Assembly: GCA_963556495.2 (NCBI GenBank)
Contig: OY747722.1
Span: 19,131,501 to 19,195,500 of the forward strand
Origin: Valencia hispanica
Taxonomy: Eukaryota; Chordata; Actinopteri; Cyprinodontiformes; Valenciidae
Direction of reading: 5' to 3'
DNA length: 64,000 nucleotides
Of the stretch, positions 47,200 to 58,250 are shown piece by piece. Within the stretch, counting starts at the first letter, position 1. Each line of letters starts with the position of its first letter. Made by a program: the position numbers and the translations under genes. A model generated the notes under the pieces. It did no database searches. It was not told the origin of the DNA and saw only the letters and a list, made by a program, of their open reading frames with translations.

Positions 47200-48045
47200 C
47201 GTGGCCAAAAGTTTTAAGAATGACATAAATATTGAAAATTGGAAAAGTTGCTGCTTGAGTTTTTATAATAGAAATTTGCATATACTCCAGAATGTTATGA
47301 ACAGTGATCAGATGAATTGCATAGTCCTTCTTTGCCATGAAAATTTCACTGCATTTCATTGCTGTCATTAAAGGACCTGCTGAGATCATTTCAGTAATCG
47401 TCTTGTTAACTCAGGTGAGAATGTTGACGAGCACAAGGCTGGAGATCATTATGTCAGGCTGATTGGGTTAGAATGGCAGACTTGACATGTTAAAAGGAGG
47501 GTGATGCTTGAAATCATTGTTCTTCCATAGTTAAGCATGGTGACCTGCAAAGAAACTAAAGTCCAGCAAGCGCCAGGATCGTCTCCTAAGGAGGATTCAG
47601 CTGCGGGAGCGGAGTGCCACCCGTGCAGAGCTTGCTCAGGAATGACAGCTGGCAGGTGTGAGCGCGTCTGCACGCACAGTGAGGCGAAGACTTTTGGAAG
47701 ATGGCCTGGTGTCAAGAAGGGCAGCAAAGAAGCCACTTCTCTCCAAAAAACCCCATCAGGGACAGATTGATCTTCTGCAGAAAGTATGGTGAATGGACTG
47801 CTGAGGACTGGGGCAAAGTCATATTCTCCGATGAAGCCTCTTTCCGATTGTTTGGGGCATCTGGAAAAAGGCTTGTCCAGAGAAGAATAGTTGAGCGCTA
47901 CCATCAGTCCTGTGTCATGCCAACAGTAAAGCATCCTGAGACCATTCATGTGTGGGGTTGCTTCTCATCCAAGGGAGTGGGCTCACTTACAATTTTGCCT
48001 AAAAACACAGCCATGAATAAAGAATGGTACCAAAACACCTAAACT
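47200..48045 (+). mobile_element. 3'-truncated Tc1-like element
   Basis: The left end is recognisable as tggccaaaagttttaagaatg, followed by a long terminal repeat including tttgcatatactccagaatg (about 47276). Transposase sequence runs through the first catalytic Asp block and stops at about 48042, just before the second Asp block should begin. No matching right terminus was found up to the next element at 48316, so the 3' half has been lost. Confidence 0.75.
47530..48042 (+). pseudogene. Truncated Tc1-like transposase
   Basis: The HTH-containing N-terminal half (about 47530-47700) is scattered over frames with stops. A cleaner block at 47765-48042 reads YGEWTAEDWGKVIFSDEASF, with the first catalytic Asp in FSDE. 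It continues with LFGASGK, TVKHPETIHVWGCFSSKG and LPKNTAMNKEWYQN. It ends there, so the second Asp (QHDxAPCH) and the Glu (SPDLNPIE) blocks are missing. It belongs to a different Tc1 subfamily from the element at 48316-49915. Confidence 0.78.
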
Positions 48046-48315
48046 AAACTACTTAACTGCCATGCGGTACAATTCTGCCACTCTGGCTCACAGTAAAATA
48101 GAAGCAAATATTCCCATGATGCTTCTATCATCAGTCAGTTTTGGGGTGTGGACCAGGATACAATGAGTTCTCTATGTCAAACCAAAGACTGTGGTGCTTT
48201 TTGTCTAATGTTTTGTCATAATTACCCACCTATTTAAGCTAATAGTCCATAAATAAGGAGACGCAAGACACTGATTAGTGAGTTGTTTCACAAGTGCACA
48301 CCTTTTCTTTATATA

Positions 48316-49915
48316 CAGGTCCTTCTCAAAAAATTAGCATATTGTGATGAAGTTCATTATTTTCTGTAATGTACTGATAAACAGACTTTCATATATTTTA
48401 GATTCATTACACACAACAGAAGTAGCTCAAGCCTTTTATTGTTTTAATATTGATGATTTTGGCAAAAAAGTAAAGAAAAACCAAAAATCCAAAACATTAG
48501 CATATTTCATCCGACCAATAAAAGAAAAGTGTTTTTAATACAAAAAAAGTCAACCTTCAAATAATTATGTTCAGTTATGCACTCAATACTTGGTTGGGAA
48601 TCCTTTTGCAGAAATGACTGCTTCAATGCGGCTTGGCATGGAGGTAATCAGCCTGTGGCACTGCTGAGGTGTTATGGAGGCCCAGGATGCTTCGATAGCG
48701 GCCTTAAGCTCATCCAGAGTGTTGGGTCTTGCGTCTCTCAACTTCCTCTTCACAATATCCCACAGATTCTCTATGGGGTTCAGGTCAGGAGAGTTGGCAG
48801 GCCAATTGAGCACAGTAATACCATGGTCAGTAAACCCTTTACCAGTGGTTTTGGCACTGTGAACAGGTGCCAGGTCGTGCTGAAAAATGAAATCTTCATC
48901 TCCATAAAGCTTTTCAGCAGATGGAAGCATGAAGTGCTCCAAAATCTCCTGATAGCTAGCTGCATTGACCCTGCCCTTGATAAAACACAGTGGACCAACA
49001 CCAGCAGCTGACATGGCACCCCAGACCATCACTGACTGTGGGTACTTGACAATGGACTTCAGGCATTTTGGCATTTCCTTCTCCCCAGTCTTCCTCCACA
49101 CTCTGGCACCTTGATTTCCGAATGACATGCAAAATTTGCTTTCATCCGAAAAAAGTAGTTTGGACCACTGAGCAACAGTCCAGTGCTGCTTCTCTGTAGC
49201 CCAGGTCAGGCGCTTCTGCCGCTGTTTCTGGTTCAAAGGTGGCTTGACCTGGGGAATGCGGCACCTGTAGCCCATTTCCTGCACACGCCTGTGCACCGTG
49301 GCTCTGGATGTTTCTACTCCAGACTCAGTCCACTGCTTCTGCAGGTCCCCCAAGGTCTGGAATCGGTCCTTCTCCACAATCTTCCTCAGGGTCCTGTCAC
49401 CTCTTCTCGTTGTGCAGCGTTTTCTGCCACACTTTTTCCTTCCCACAGACTTCCCACTGAAGTGCCTTGATACAGCACTCTGGGAACAGCCTATTCGTTC
49501 AGAAATTTCTTTCTGTGTCTTACCCTCTTGCTTGAGGGTGTCAATGATGGCCTTCTGGGCAGCAGTCAGGTCGGAAGTCATACCCATGATTGCGGTTTTG
49601 AGTAATGAACCAGGCTGGGAGTTTTTAAAAGCCTCAGGAATCTTTTGCAGGTGTTTAGAGTTAATTAGTTGATTCAGATGATTAGGTTAATAGCTCGTTT
49701 AGAGAACCTTTTCATGATATGCTAATTTTGTGAGATAGGAATTTTGGGTTTTCATGAGCTGATGCCAAAATCATCAGTTTTAAAACAATAAAAGACCTGA
49801 AATATTTCAGTTGGTGTGCAATGAATCTAAAATATATGAAAGTTAAATTTTTATCATTACATTATGGAAAAGAATGAACTTTATCACAATATGCTAATTT
49901 TTTGAGAAGGACCTG
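48316..49915 (-). mobile_element. Full-length Tc1 transposon with intact transposase (1600 bp)
   Basis: The ends caggtccttctcaaaaaatt and its exact inverse at 49896-49915 are flanked by TA (48314-48315 and 49916-49917). Each terminal repeat region carries two copies of an attagcatat-type motif, outer and inner, about 160-180 bp apart (48333 and 48494 at the left; 49897 and 49721 at the right). This is the IR/DR arrangement seen in Sleeping-Beauty-like elements. The transposase gene is on the minus strand and uninterrupted. A defective inverted sister lies at 53554-55141. Confidence 0.95.
48583..49587 (-). CDS. Tc1-family transposase, complete 334-aa ORF
   Basis: The cut-and-paste transposase binds the terminal repeats and moves the element into TA sites in the nucleus. 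The minus-strand frame starts MGMTSDLTAAQKAIIDTL and ends SAKGFPTKY, the usual family terminus. Residues about 8-45 and 63-103 form two helix-turn-helix regions (PAI and RED subdomains). A GRKK basic patch at 49-54 between them is AT-hook or nuclear-localisation-like. The catalytic triad is complete: D148 in LFSDES, D238 in FQHDLAP, and E273 in [11 protein letters not shown], giving DD34E spacing. The conserved VMVWGAMSAAGVGPL block is present. No stop or frameshift occurs and length is normal for Tc1 (about 340 aa). Whether it is expressed or active cannot be read from sequence. Confidence 0.93.
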   Translation of the reverse strand: MGMTSDLTAAQKAIIDTLKQEGKTQKEISERIGCSQSAVSRHFSGKSVGRKKCGRKRCTTRRGDRTLRKIVEKDRFQTLGDLQKQWTESGVETSRATVHRRVQEMGYRCRIPQVKPPLNQKQRQKRLTWATEKQHWTVAQWSKLLFSDESKFCMSFGNQGARVWRKTGEKEMPKCLKSIVKYPQSVMVWGAMSAAGVGPLCFIKGRVNAASYQEILEHFMLPSAEKLYGDEDFIFQHDLAPVHSAKTTGKGFTDHGITVLNWPANSPDLNPIENLWDIVKRKLRDARPNTLDELKAAIEASWASITPQQCHRLITSMPSRIEAVISAKGFPTKY

Positions 49916-51109
49916 TAACTCATTACGGCAATGATATCAAAACATTCTGTAGCATAAAAAGTTAGTATTTAAGGCAGCTTAACCGCTCATAATGATATAT
50001 ACCGGTGCATAATATGGAACATGTTTTAAAGTACAGTTGGCAAAAAAGTATTGCTTGAAGGCAGTGTGGCATGATAGGTTAGGCGGGGCCCAGCAACTCC
50101 CAACACCTAATAGCAACAACTAATTATTCTGTTATGCATACAATCTAACTTTGATCGATAATATTGACTGTTATTTTATGTGATAAATTTTACATTGATT
50201 CAATATTAAATGAACCACATAGGATGGCACACATCTACACACTACAAATGCCATTTTATGTAAATGTAATTGAAGAATGAACCTTTTTTATAGCCCACAT
50301 GAAATCACAAATAAAGGGGCACTCACCAGTGTTGTTCTTGAAATAAAACTGTATAATCTTTCAAATAATCCCCTTTAAATCTACAATAATCTCTTAAAAG
50401 TCCTTGAACAATGTTAAAATCCACTGGCTGGTGATGTCCCAAATGTTTAATCTCAAATTTTCGTTCAAGAGGCAAAGTGATTAATTTAAACTTTAAACAA
50501 TCTATTTAATTCTTTTCTTCTTTTTTGTCTTGTAGCTAGCAAGGATATTAGATGGCTGCACACTTCTATCAGACACAACGTAAGGTGACGTATGCTATTC
50601 CGATATTTTAATACGAGCTATCCTGCACAACCAACTTTCGCATTTGGCAAAACTGGGGGCATCACTTCCTGCTGCTTTTTGATAGCGAAATCTCTTCTTC
50701 TAATAATAATACGTTTTCGTCAGACTGCACACCAGATGGCACATTGCTGTCTTTCTCTGTTGAGGAAGGTAGCGGGATCTCAGCTTGGGGCCGTGGCGTT
50801 TGTGCCCCTCGGCTGTCAACTGAGCGCACGTTGGGCATGTGCACTGTGATATGTGCACTGTGATTTCAGATTTAAACAAACGTTAAGTGGCCGGCCTCAA
50901 TTGCTGCTTCAAGAGGATTTAGCTTACTGAGCTTGTCAATATTCTGGCAAAGACTTGGATAGTTATACACAAATGTTTTTAACAGATTATACTTGGTAAC
51001 AGAATCAGTCTTTTTTTTTTTTTTTTTTATCCCACGGTTTTTTCCCATTATTTATCCCCCAGTGCTCCTACCTAGTTCCACACCTGGGGTTCCACTCTCC
51101 CTCTGCTAG

Positions 51110-52010
51110 CCCTGCAGTGTTGGCCCGAGAGAGAATGGGTCTGACTCTGGCGATGTTCTTTAGATGATAAAAAAACTATTTTGGCGATATTTTTAATATG
51201 AGGGATAAAAGTCGGCTCAGAGTCAAAAATGATGCCCAGGTTCTTCACTTGTAAAGAAGGATTAAAACACAGTGATTTTAGTTTTGGTAAAAGTCTCCTT
51301 CTCTAAACCTCAGGACCGATGACTAAAACTTGATGTCTAAAATGCAGTTAAAAAGTCCATTGGCCGTGTGTCATCGGGGGACATGAAGATGTACAACTGT
51401 GTACCATCAGCATAACTGAGAAAGTTAACTCCATGTCTTCTGATGACACTGCCAAGAGGGAGCATATAAAGGTTAAAAAGCACTGGGGCTAAAATTGAAC
51501 CCTGGGACACACCACATGTAATCTTGTGGACCTTAGAGGAGCAGGTATCTAAACTTACCATAAAAGTCCTGTTTGTGAGATAGGATTTGAACTATTTGTG
51601 AACAGCACCAGAGAGGCCAATCTGTTTTAAATTCGTTAAAAGAATAGTGTGGTCTACTGTATCAAAGCCAGCGCACAGATCCAGTAGAACCAGCACTGTC
51701 ACCGTCCGTGCATCATAGTTTAATCTAAAATAATTTAAAACCTTCAAAAGGGCCGTCTCAGTGCTGTGGTTCACACTAAAACCAGACTTTTTAGAAGTTA
51801 GATACCGGTCTAAAATTGTTAAAACTGCTAAAATCTAAATTGCTTTTCTTCAACAGAGGTCTCACCACCGCCCATTTAAAGGCGGCAGGAAAGACCCCCG
51901 TCTGAAGGGAGCTGTTCATCAAGATTAAAATCTCATCTCTAAAAAAATCCATAAAATGAAGTAGGAATGTGGTGGGCCTCACCGAGGGGAAAACTTTGTC
52001 AAGAATCACA
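51110..52010 (-). mobile_element. L2-type LINE relic, minus strand
   Basis: RT blocks appear in order on the minus strand: an N-terminal RPLLKKSNLDFSSFNNFRPV block (about 51835-52005), STETALLKVLNYFRLNYD, and motif A LVLLDLCAGFDTVDHTILL (about 51630-51690). These are followed by SQGSILAPVLFNLYMLPLG and the palm motif LSYADGTQLYI (about 51395-51430), where the second catalytic Asp is replaced by Gly. Further on are a LGIIFDSEPTFIPHIKNIAK-type block (about 51190-51245) and a trace of the HLKN segment. Frames change at least twice. It is an older and more decayed copy than 33229-34735. Confidence 0.82.
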
Positions 52011-52354
52011 GTCTACCAGGACAAAACTGAACAGCATTTCCTCTGGTAAAGACACAAGCTCAAACTTGTCTAAAATATTACTCTGTAAAGAACGATCCTG
52101 TTCTACTAATTCATTTAAGCATGCCACGCATAGAGCTCCACAGCAACATCTGGTGGCAGCTTGAATGTAAACTTAAGTCAATCAAAGTATGAGACCCGGT
52201 ATAGGCAAATACCTCATCTTAAACCTAAATTGGCATTGGGTGTTAAGATATTTTCAAGTCATCTGTAATAAATACAGATGACTTGACAAAGTCAACTGCA
52301 CAATTATTTAATAAAAATTTGGGTATGTAGTTAAAAAGGTATGTCGTTAACCCT

Positions 52355-52680
52355 TTTCAATTCAATTCAGTTTATTTATATAGCACCGATTCACAAGAGA
52401 TGTAATCTCAAGGCACTTTACAAGAAAGTCATTTCAATACAAACATTCCAATCAGTTAAAGGTTTAGCTAGTTTTCTATGTAAGGAAATCCCAGCCGATT
52501 GAATAGAGTCATTGACTCGCAGTTGCGCCCCATTGATGCAGACTTCAACCACAGCAGTTCCTCAGCAATCCCTCATACTGAGCAAGCATGGAGCGTCAGT
52601 GGAGGGGAAAACCTACCCTTTAAGAGAAAGAAACCTCCAGCAGAACCTGGCTATCAGGTTATGTGCTACTGCTAAAGTGT
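52355..52680 (-). mobile_element. Retroposon 3' fragment with TTGAA-type tail
   Basis: Minus-strand oriented: the tail complement ttttcaattcaattca lies at 52356-52371. It is followed by gtttatttatatagcacc, a block with aatctcaaggcactttaca, and at the distal end aagaaacctccagcagaacc. I recognise this as an abundant fish retroposon end. Body coding sequence is absent and the 5' boundary is uncertain. Confidence 0.65.
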
Positions 52681-52934
52681 AAATGAACATGGCACATAGT
52701 AAAAACTATTGTTTTTTACTGTTTACTTTTCGGATGAAAAATGCAGCTGCACCCTCAAACCTCAAATTAATAATTAAACATTTTAACATTATCTGTGCAA
52801 AGACTGATTCTTATAAACTGAAGAACAATAATATTATAGAAGTTTTTTTACAGAAACTTCCGGTGAGATTGCCAATATGTGCCAATCTGGGACATTTGAC
52901 TTTTCTCATGCAGAATACACTATTTTTATTTATT

Positions 52935-53481
52935 ACTGTAATTTTCAGACTATAAGCCACTACTTTTTTCACACGCTTTGGTCCCTGTGGCCTATACAAC
53001 AATGCGTCTAATTTATAGATTTTTTACTGACTAACGGTGTAAAATTGTGACAGAGGTGGGGAAAGGTTATGCGCAGAAGAGGACACTACCGGTAGTTTTC
53101 ATGCACGCACCCTCATCATGGAAAACACACGAAGACATGCATATAATGCAGCTTTTAAGTTAAAGGCAATCGAGCTCGCTGTCAAAGAAGGAAATAGAGC
53201 TACTGCCAATAAGCTTAACATCAATGAATCGATGGTGAGACGTTGGAGGAGGCAGCGGGAAAAAACTGAGTCAGTGTAAAAAAACACCAAAAGCTTTCAG
53301 AGGACACAAAGACACTGAAGAAGACAACTTCAGTGGCTTCAGTGCGCAAGAGGAAGAGGGAGCTAAAGATAGCAATCAATTACTTTTCTGGTAGGCTAAA
53401 GTATGTTTTATTTTCTAACCAGACTGGAGTTTGAAAAACAGCACATCTTAAAACGTGCGCTAAATAGTCTGAAAATTACGT
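52935..53481 (+). mobile_element. pogo-like MITE (547 bp)
   Basis: The left end ctgtaattttcagactata and the right end tagtctgaaaattacgt are inverted, flanked by TA dinucleotides (52933-52934 and 53482-53483). A short plus-strand frame encodes a pogo-type DNA-binding N-terminus. The catalytic domain is gone, so this is an internally deleted, non-autonomous derivative. Confidence 0.78.
53118..53279 (+). pseudogene. 53-aa pogo/CENPB-type HTH remnant
   Basis: An uninterrupted 53-codon frame, MENTRRHAYNAAFKLKAIEL through VRRWRRQREKTESV, lies in the centre of the MITE. It has the FKLKAIELAxxxGNRAA ... WRRQ signature of the N-terminal helix-turn-helix of pogo transposases. The frame stops at 53277, and the following DNA lacks any DDE catalytic motif. 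If translated, it would be a bare DNA-binding peptide for the element's ends. There is no evidence that it is expressed. Confidence 0.65.
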
Positions 53482-53553
53482 TATGTGACTAAATGATTTC
53501 AAAACATTTAATTACAACTGTTTTTTTTTCATTTATAAATATTTTTTTCTATA

Positions 53554-55141
53554 CAGGTCCTTCTCAAAGAATTTGCATATTGTGATAAAGTTCATTATTT
53601 TCCATAATGTAATGATAAAAATTAAACTTTCATATATTTTAGATTCATTGCACACCAACAAATATTTCAGGTCTTTTATTGTTTTAAAACTGATGATTTT
53701 GGCATACAGCTCATGAAAACCCAAAATTCCTATCTCAAAAAATTAGCATATCATGAAAAGGTTCTCTAAACGAGCAATTAACCTAATCATCTGAATCAAC
53801 TAATTAACTCTAAACACCTGCAAAAGATTCCTGAGGCTTTTAAAAACTCCCAGCCTGGTTCATTACTCAAAACCGCAATCATGGGTAAGACTGCCGACCT
53901 GACTGCTGCCCAGAAGGCCATCATTGACACCCTCAAGCAAGAGGGTAAGACACAGAAAGACATTTCTGAACGAATAGGCTGTTCCCAGAGTGCTGTATCA
54001 AGGCACCTCAGTGGGAAGTCTGTGGGAAGGAAAAAGTGTGGCAGAAAACGCTGCACAACGAGAAGAGGTGACCGGACCCTGAGGAAGATTGTGGAGAAGG
54101 ACCGATTCCAGACCTTGGGGGACCTGCGGAAGCAGTGGACTGAGTCTGGAGTAGAAACATCCAGAGCCACGGTGCACAGGCGTGTGCAGGAAATGGGCTA
54201 CAGGTGCCGCATTCCCCAGGTCCAGCCACTTTTGAACCAGAAACAGCGGCAGAAGCGCCTGACCTGGGCTACAGAGAAGCAGCACTGGACTGTTGCTCAG
54301 TGGTCCAAAGTTCTTGCATGTCATTCGGAAATCAAGGTGCCAGAGTCTGGAGGAAGACTGGGGAGAAGGGAATGCCAAAATGCCTGAAGTCCAGTGTCAA
54401 GTACCCACAGTCAGTGATGGTCTGGGGTGCCATGTCAGCTGCTGGTGTTGGTCCACTGTGTTTTATCAAGGGCAGGGTCAATGCAGCTAGCTATCAGGAG
54501 ATTTTGGAGCACTTCATGCTTCCATCTGCTGAAAAGCTTTATGGAGAGGAAGATTTCATTTTTCAGCACGACCTGGCACCTGCTCACAGTGCCAAAACCA
54601 CTGGTAAATGGTTTACTGACCATGGTATTACTGTGCTCAATTGGCCTGCCAACTCTCCTTGACCTAAACCCCATAGAGAATCTGTGGGATATTGTGAAGA
54701 GGAAGTTGAGAGACGCAAGATCCAACACTCTGGATGAGCTTAAGGCCGCTATCGAAGCATCCTGGGCCTCCATAACACCTCAGCAGTGCCACAGGCTGAT
54801 TGCCTCCATGCCAAGCCGCATTGAAGCAGTCATTTCTGCAAAAGGATTCCCAACCAAGTATTGAGTGCATAACTGAACATAATTATTTGAAGGTTGACTT
54901 TTTTTGTATTAAAAACACTTTTCTTTTACTGGTCGGATGAAATATGCTAATTATTTGAGATAGGAATTTTGGGTTTTCATGAGCGGTATGCCAAAATCAT
55001 CAGTTTTAAAACAATAAAAGACCAGAAATATTTCAGTTGGTGTGCAATGAATCTAAAATATATGAAAGTTTAATTTTTATCATTACATTATGGAAAAGAA
55101 TGAACTTTATCACAATATGCTAATTTTTTGAGAAGGACCTG
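53554..55141 (+). mobile_element. Tc1 transposon, defective inverted sister of 48316-49915
   Basis: The ends caggtccttctcaaagaatt and aattttttgagaaggacctg are flanked by TA (53552-53553 and 55142-55143). Nearly all the sequence aligns with the element at 48316-49915 in opposite orientation, with high identity by eye. The transposase is disrupted. At 1588 bp it is nearly full length. Confidence 0.93.
53881..54864 (+). pseudogene. Frameshifted Tc1 transposase
   Basis: It starts MGKTADLTAAQKAIIDTL and matches the intact copy at 48583-49587 through WTVAQWSKVL (about 54312). A net loss of about 22 bp then removes the LFSDESKF segment with the first catalytic Asp and shifts the frame. The central part continues in a second frame (CMSFGNQGARVW to NWPANSP, 54318-54660). 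A single extra T at about 54660 shifts it back before DLNPIENLW. It ends at the natural terminus SAKGFPTKY at 54864. The element could move only if a transposase such as the nearby intact copy acted on its ends. Confidence 0.93.
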
Positions 55142-57374
55142 TACATTTCCCATTTATATAACATTGACAAAACTGGGCTTTGACCTCACCAACATGGATG
55201 CTGTATTTATCCACCCTCCTATCTCCGTGACTGATTGGTCAATTTGGATAGTTGACACCCCTTTGGAATTGTTAGGGCCAATAGAGTGAAGCTAGATGCA
55301 GAAACATAACATTGACAGCATAGTTGCTGCTGTGTTTTTCTCTCGATTAATTTTTAACAGTAACTGGATCAAATAAACTCTCAAGGCAAAACGACACAGA
55401 TAAGAACAAATTTTTAATGGTGTTAGGGAAACTGATTTCTATAGTTCTTTGGCTTGTATATGTCTGAAGCTTACGTGTAGAGTGTTCTGAGACAAAGGTT
55501 TAGCATTAACATGGCTGTAGGTTCAATTAGGGGATTGAGGGTGTAAACAGTCTGAAGTTCTGTCGTGTTAGAGACATGTGGCAAATTCATCACAGTGATG
55601 GGGATAAATACTTATGTCATATATCATTTAGTTGTTGTTTTAGTTGTATTAAGAACAGATAAAAAGCAAAGCATTATCATATGGCGTTGTAGGCCCTGCT
55701 GCTTATTTACATTCATGTTCAAATTGGGCATAAATTCAGCATCTATGTATGTAGGACTACGCAGAACCTGTTCAGCAGCAGGCACTTAAACTAGCCATCA
55801 ACTGTACGTGTGACTCTGTAAATCATAGGGGGTAGTTTGCGAAAGTTGTTGAATCCAGTCTTTGTTTCTAACCAAATTTGTATTCTCATTATATAAACCA
55901 ACTTCTTTTGAACCTAGGGGCATTTTTTTTTTTCTAACGTATGCTTTCTCTTGTTTCTATTCAGAATTTGTGCATATTCCCATTCAGACGAGTATAAGAA
56001 CAAAGTAATGTACTTTGAGCCATAGATCAATCTGCCATGCAATAATGAGAATCTCTCTCTGCGGTTCTTATGAGATGTGAAATGACATGATGCATCATTA
56101 ATCAGAGTATCGCAAGAAAATGCAATCCCACTTCCAGACAGCTAAACGACTGATACTCCTATGTGTTATGCTAGCTGGGGAAACGCTACTGTCTGCGTTT
56201 CTCCGGGTTGCATCAGGTGCTGAAACTGGAGCAAAGGCAGTGTGTTTGGGTGAGTTTGAGGAGTTCACGACAATCTGGCTTTTGTTCGATCTGTCAGCGC
56301 ATTGTCAGCACCCTGCGGGAGCATCAATTACACACATTCATTTTGCCAAAGCGCATTATATGTGCGAGTGCAAAGTTAAAAAAGAAAAAACAACAACAAA
56401 ATAAAGATTCAAGAAATCTGATTAAGATGTAAACATAAATGAAGGTTAAGATAAAAGCACAGAAGTACCAAACACTTATATGCACTCTTTCTTATATGCA
56501 ATACACTCTAATTCAATTTTCAGCCAGCAGCTGCTAAATGAAATTCAGCCTTTCAGCTTTCTGTTAATGACATCAGAGACCACAGGCAGCTTGGCTGGTT
56601 GCTTGCTGAGTAAGAGAGGATTTGCTCTAAAAAAAAAAGAAAAAAAAATCTGTTGGAAAAATCCAAAAGGCATGAGTAGAGATGAAAAGTAGCTTTCATG
56701 TCTCATAAAAGTTGTGTAAACCAGAAGCTGCGTGAGGAGGCAATCATCTCCACATCTGCCTGCAAGACATTTTAAACACTTCGTGGTTGATTATTTGTTC
56801 TCATTGCAACGGAAGGGAGGATGGACACAGATTCCTTTCTAGATTTGTAAGAGAACAGCCACAGGCATGGAGAAACTTTTCTATAAAACGTTATTTCTAG
56901 ATTAAACTCTTATTTGAAATTGAGATAGTCTGTCCAACTTGACAACTGCAGTAAATAAATACAGTAGTAGCCTAGAAACTAAACACTTCAAATGGATATC
57001 TTAGCATACTTTTTAAAATCTTCAATGTTCAAAATTGACATTGCCTTTTGAAACACCTCTTCAAAAGGCCTCTTAAAATGCATGACAATTCACTTGAATC
57101 TTTTAAATCAGCAGTTCAGCACTAGTGCAGAGGTGCTAGGTCTACAACTCTCTGGAGTAGAAACATCCAGAGCCACCGTGCACAAAGAACATCAAAATGA
57201 CTAGAGATAAAAGTGGATAAGGGGAAAATTTTGATTTATAGAACCTGGTGTTGGCTTGGATAAAACTGACATTGCTTATCTTATTTCATTAAAACAAAAG
57301 TAGCAACAGCTACTGCCCACATAATAATGCAAGAAATCAAAGATAAAAGAAGTAGGGCCATATATACCCTTACT

Positions 57375-58250
57375 GGGTACTTTTTTAGGCATGCCTGTTC
57401 ATTTGTTGTTTAACACAAATGGTGAATTGTACAATAACATGGCAGGAATTAATTACATTTAGGTATCTATATGTGGTGAAGATGACTTGCTGAAATTCAA
57501 ACCGAGCATCAGAATGTGAAGGAAAGAGGAATTAAGTGACAATTGTTTGGTGCCACACAGACTGCTTATAGTATTTCAAGAACTGTTGATCTACTGGGAT
57601 TCTAAAGCAGAATCATCTCTCAGTGCGGGAAAACAGAACAAATCAAGTGAGCAGTAGCTGTTTGATTGAAAATGCCTAGTTCATGTCAAAGGCCAGAGGA
57701 GAATGGGGGGACCGGTTTGAGATGGCAGGAAGGCAACAGTAGTAAAACAGCCACTTATAAGGTATGCAGAACAAATGCACAATAAGTTGAACCTTGAAAC
57801 GAATGGGACACCCTACCTGTCAGCTGAGAACATGTATATGGGGCTATAATTCACAAGAGAAAAAATGTGGTCAGCTCCCTAAAGACATGATATCAGCTGC
57901 AACTTTCAGTTGGGCCAAAGTTTTGTGAAACGACATACAATCATGACTCCATCCTGCTTTGTATCAATAATCCAGGAAATGGGGGTGGGGTGTAACAGTG
58001 TGGGGCATGTTTTCTTTGTACTCTTTACCCCCTTCAGTACCAAATTGAGCATCATTTAAATCCCACACTCAACCTGAGCAATGTTGTTGCTTCTCACATC
58101 CATCCCTTTTTTAGTCACAGTATAACCATTTCCTAATAGGTACTTCCAGGAGGATAATGCACCATGACAAAAAGCCAAAAACATCTCAAGCATGATAATG
58201 AGTTGATTTTACTCCAGTAGGCACCACGGTAGCCAGATAAATTCACCCAC
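57375..58250 (+). mobile_element. Degraded Tc1-like element, plus strand
   Basis: Markers in order are gggtacttttttaggcatg (57381), attcaaaccgagcatcagaatg (57495), gaactgttgatctactggga (57581), ggccagaggagaatgggg (57691), gaccttgaaacgaatggg-like (about 57793), gactccatcctgctttgtatc (57945), gtgtaacagtgtggggcat (57989) and cttccaggaggataatgcacc (58143). They span a transposase from the 5' end to the second catalytic Asp block. The C-terminus and right end are lost. All frames are broken. A minus-strand relative is at 6170-6590. Confidence 0.78.

Noticed and set aside
49298..49672. Open frame opposite the intact Tc1 transposase, and its equivalent at 53796-54170
   Set aside because: Both are antisense shadows of the same transposase coding sequence.
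50500..50900. GC-richer stretch with open frames on both strands (60-85 aa)
   Set aside because: It may be a fragment of a repeat, but no domain, terminal repeats or splice signals could be recognised.
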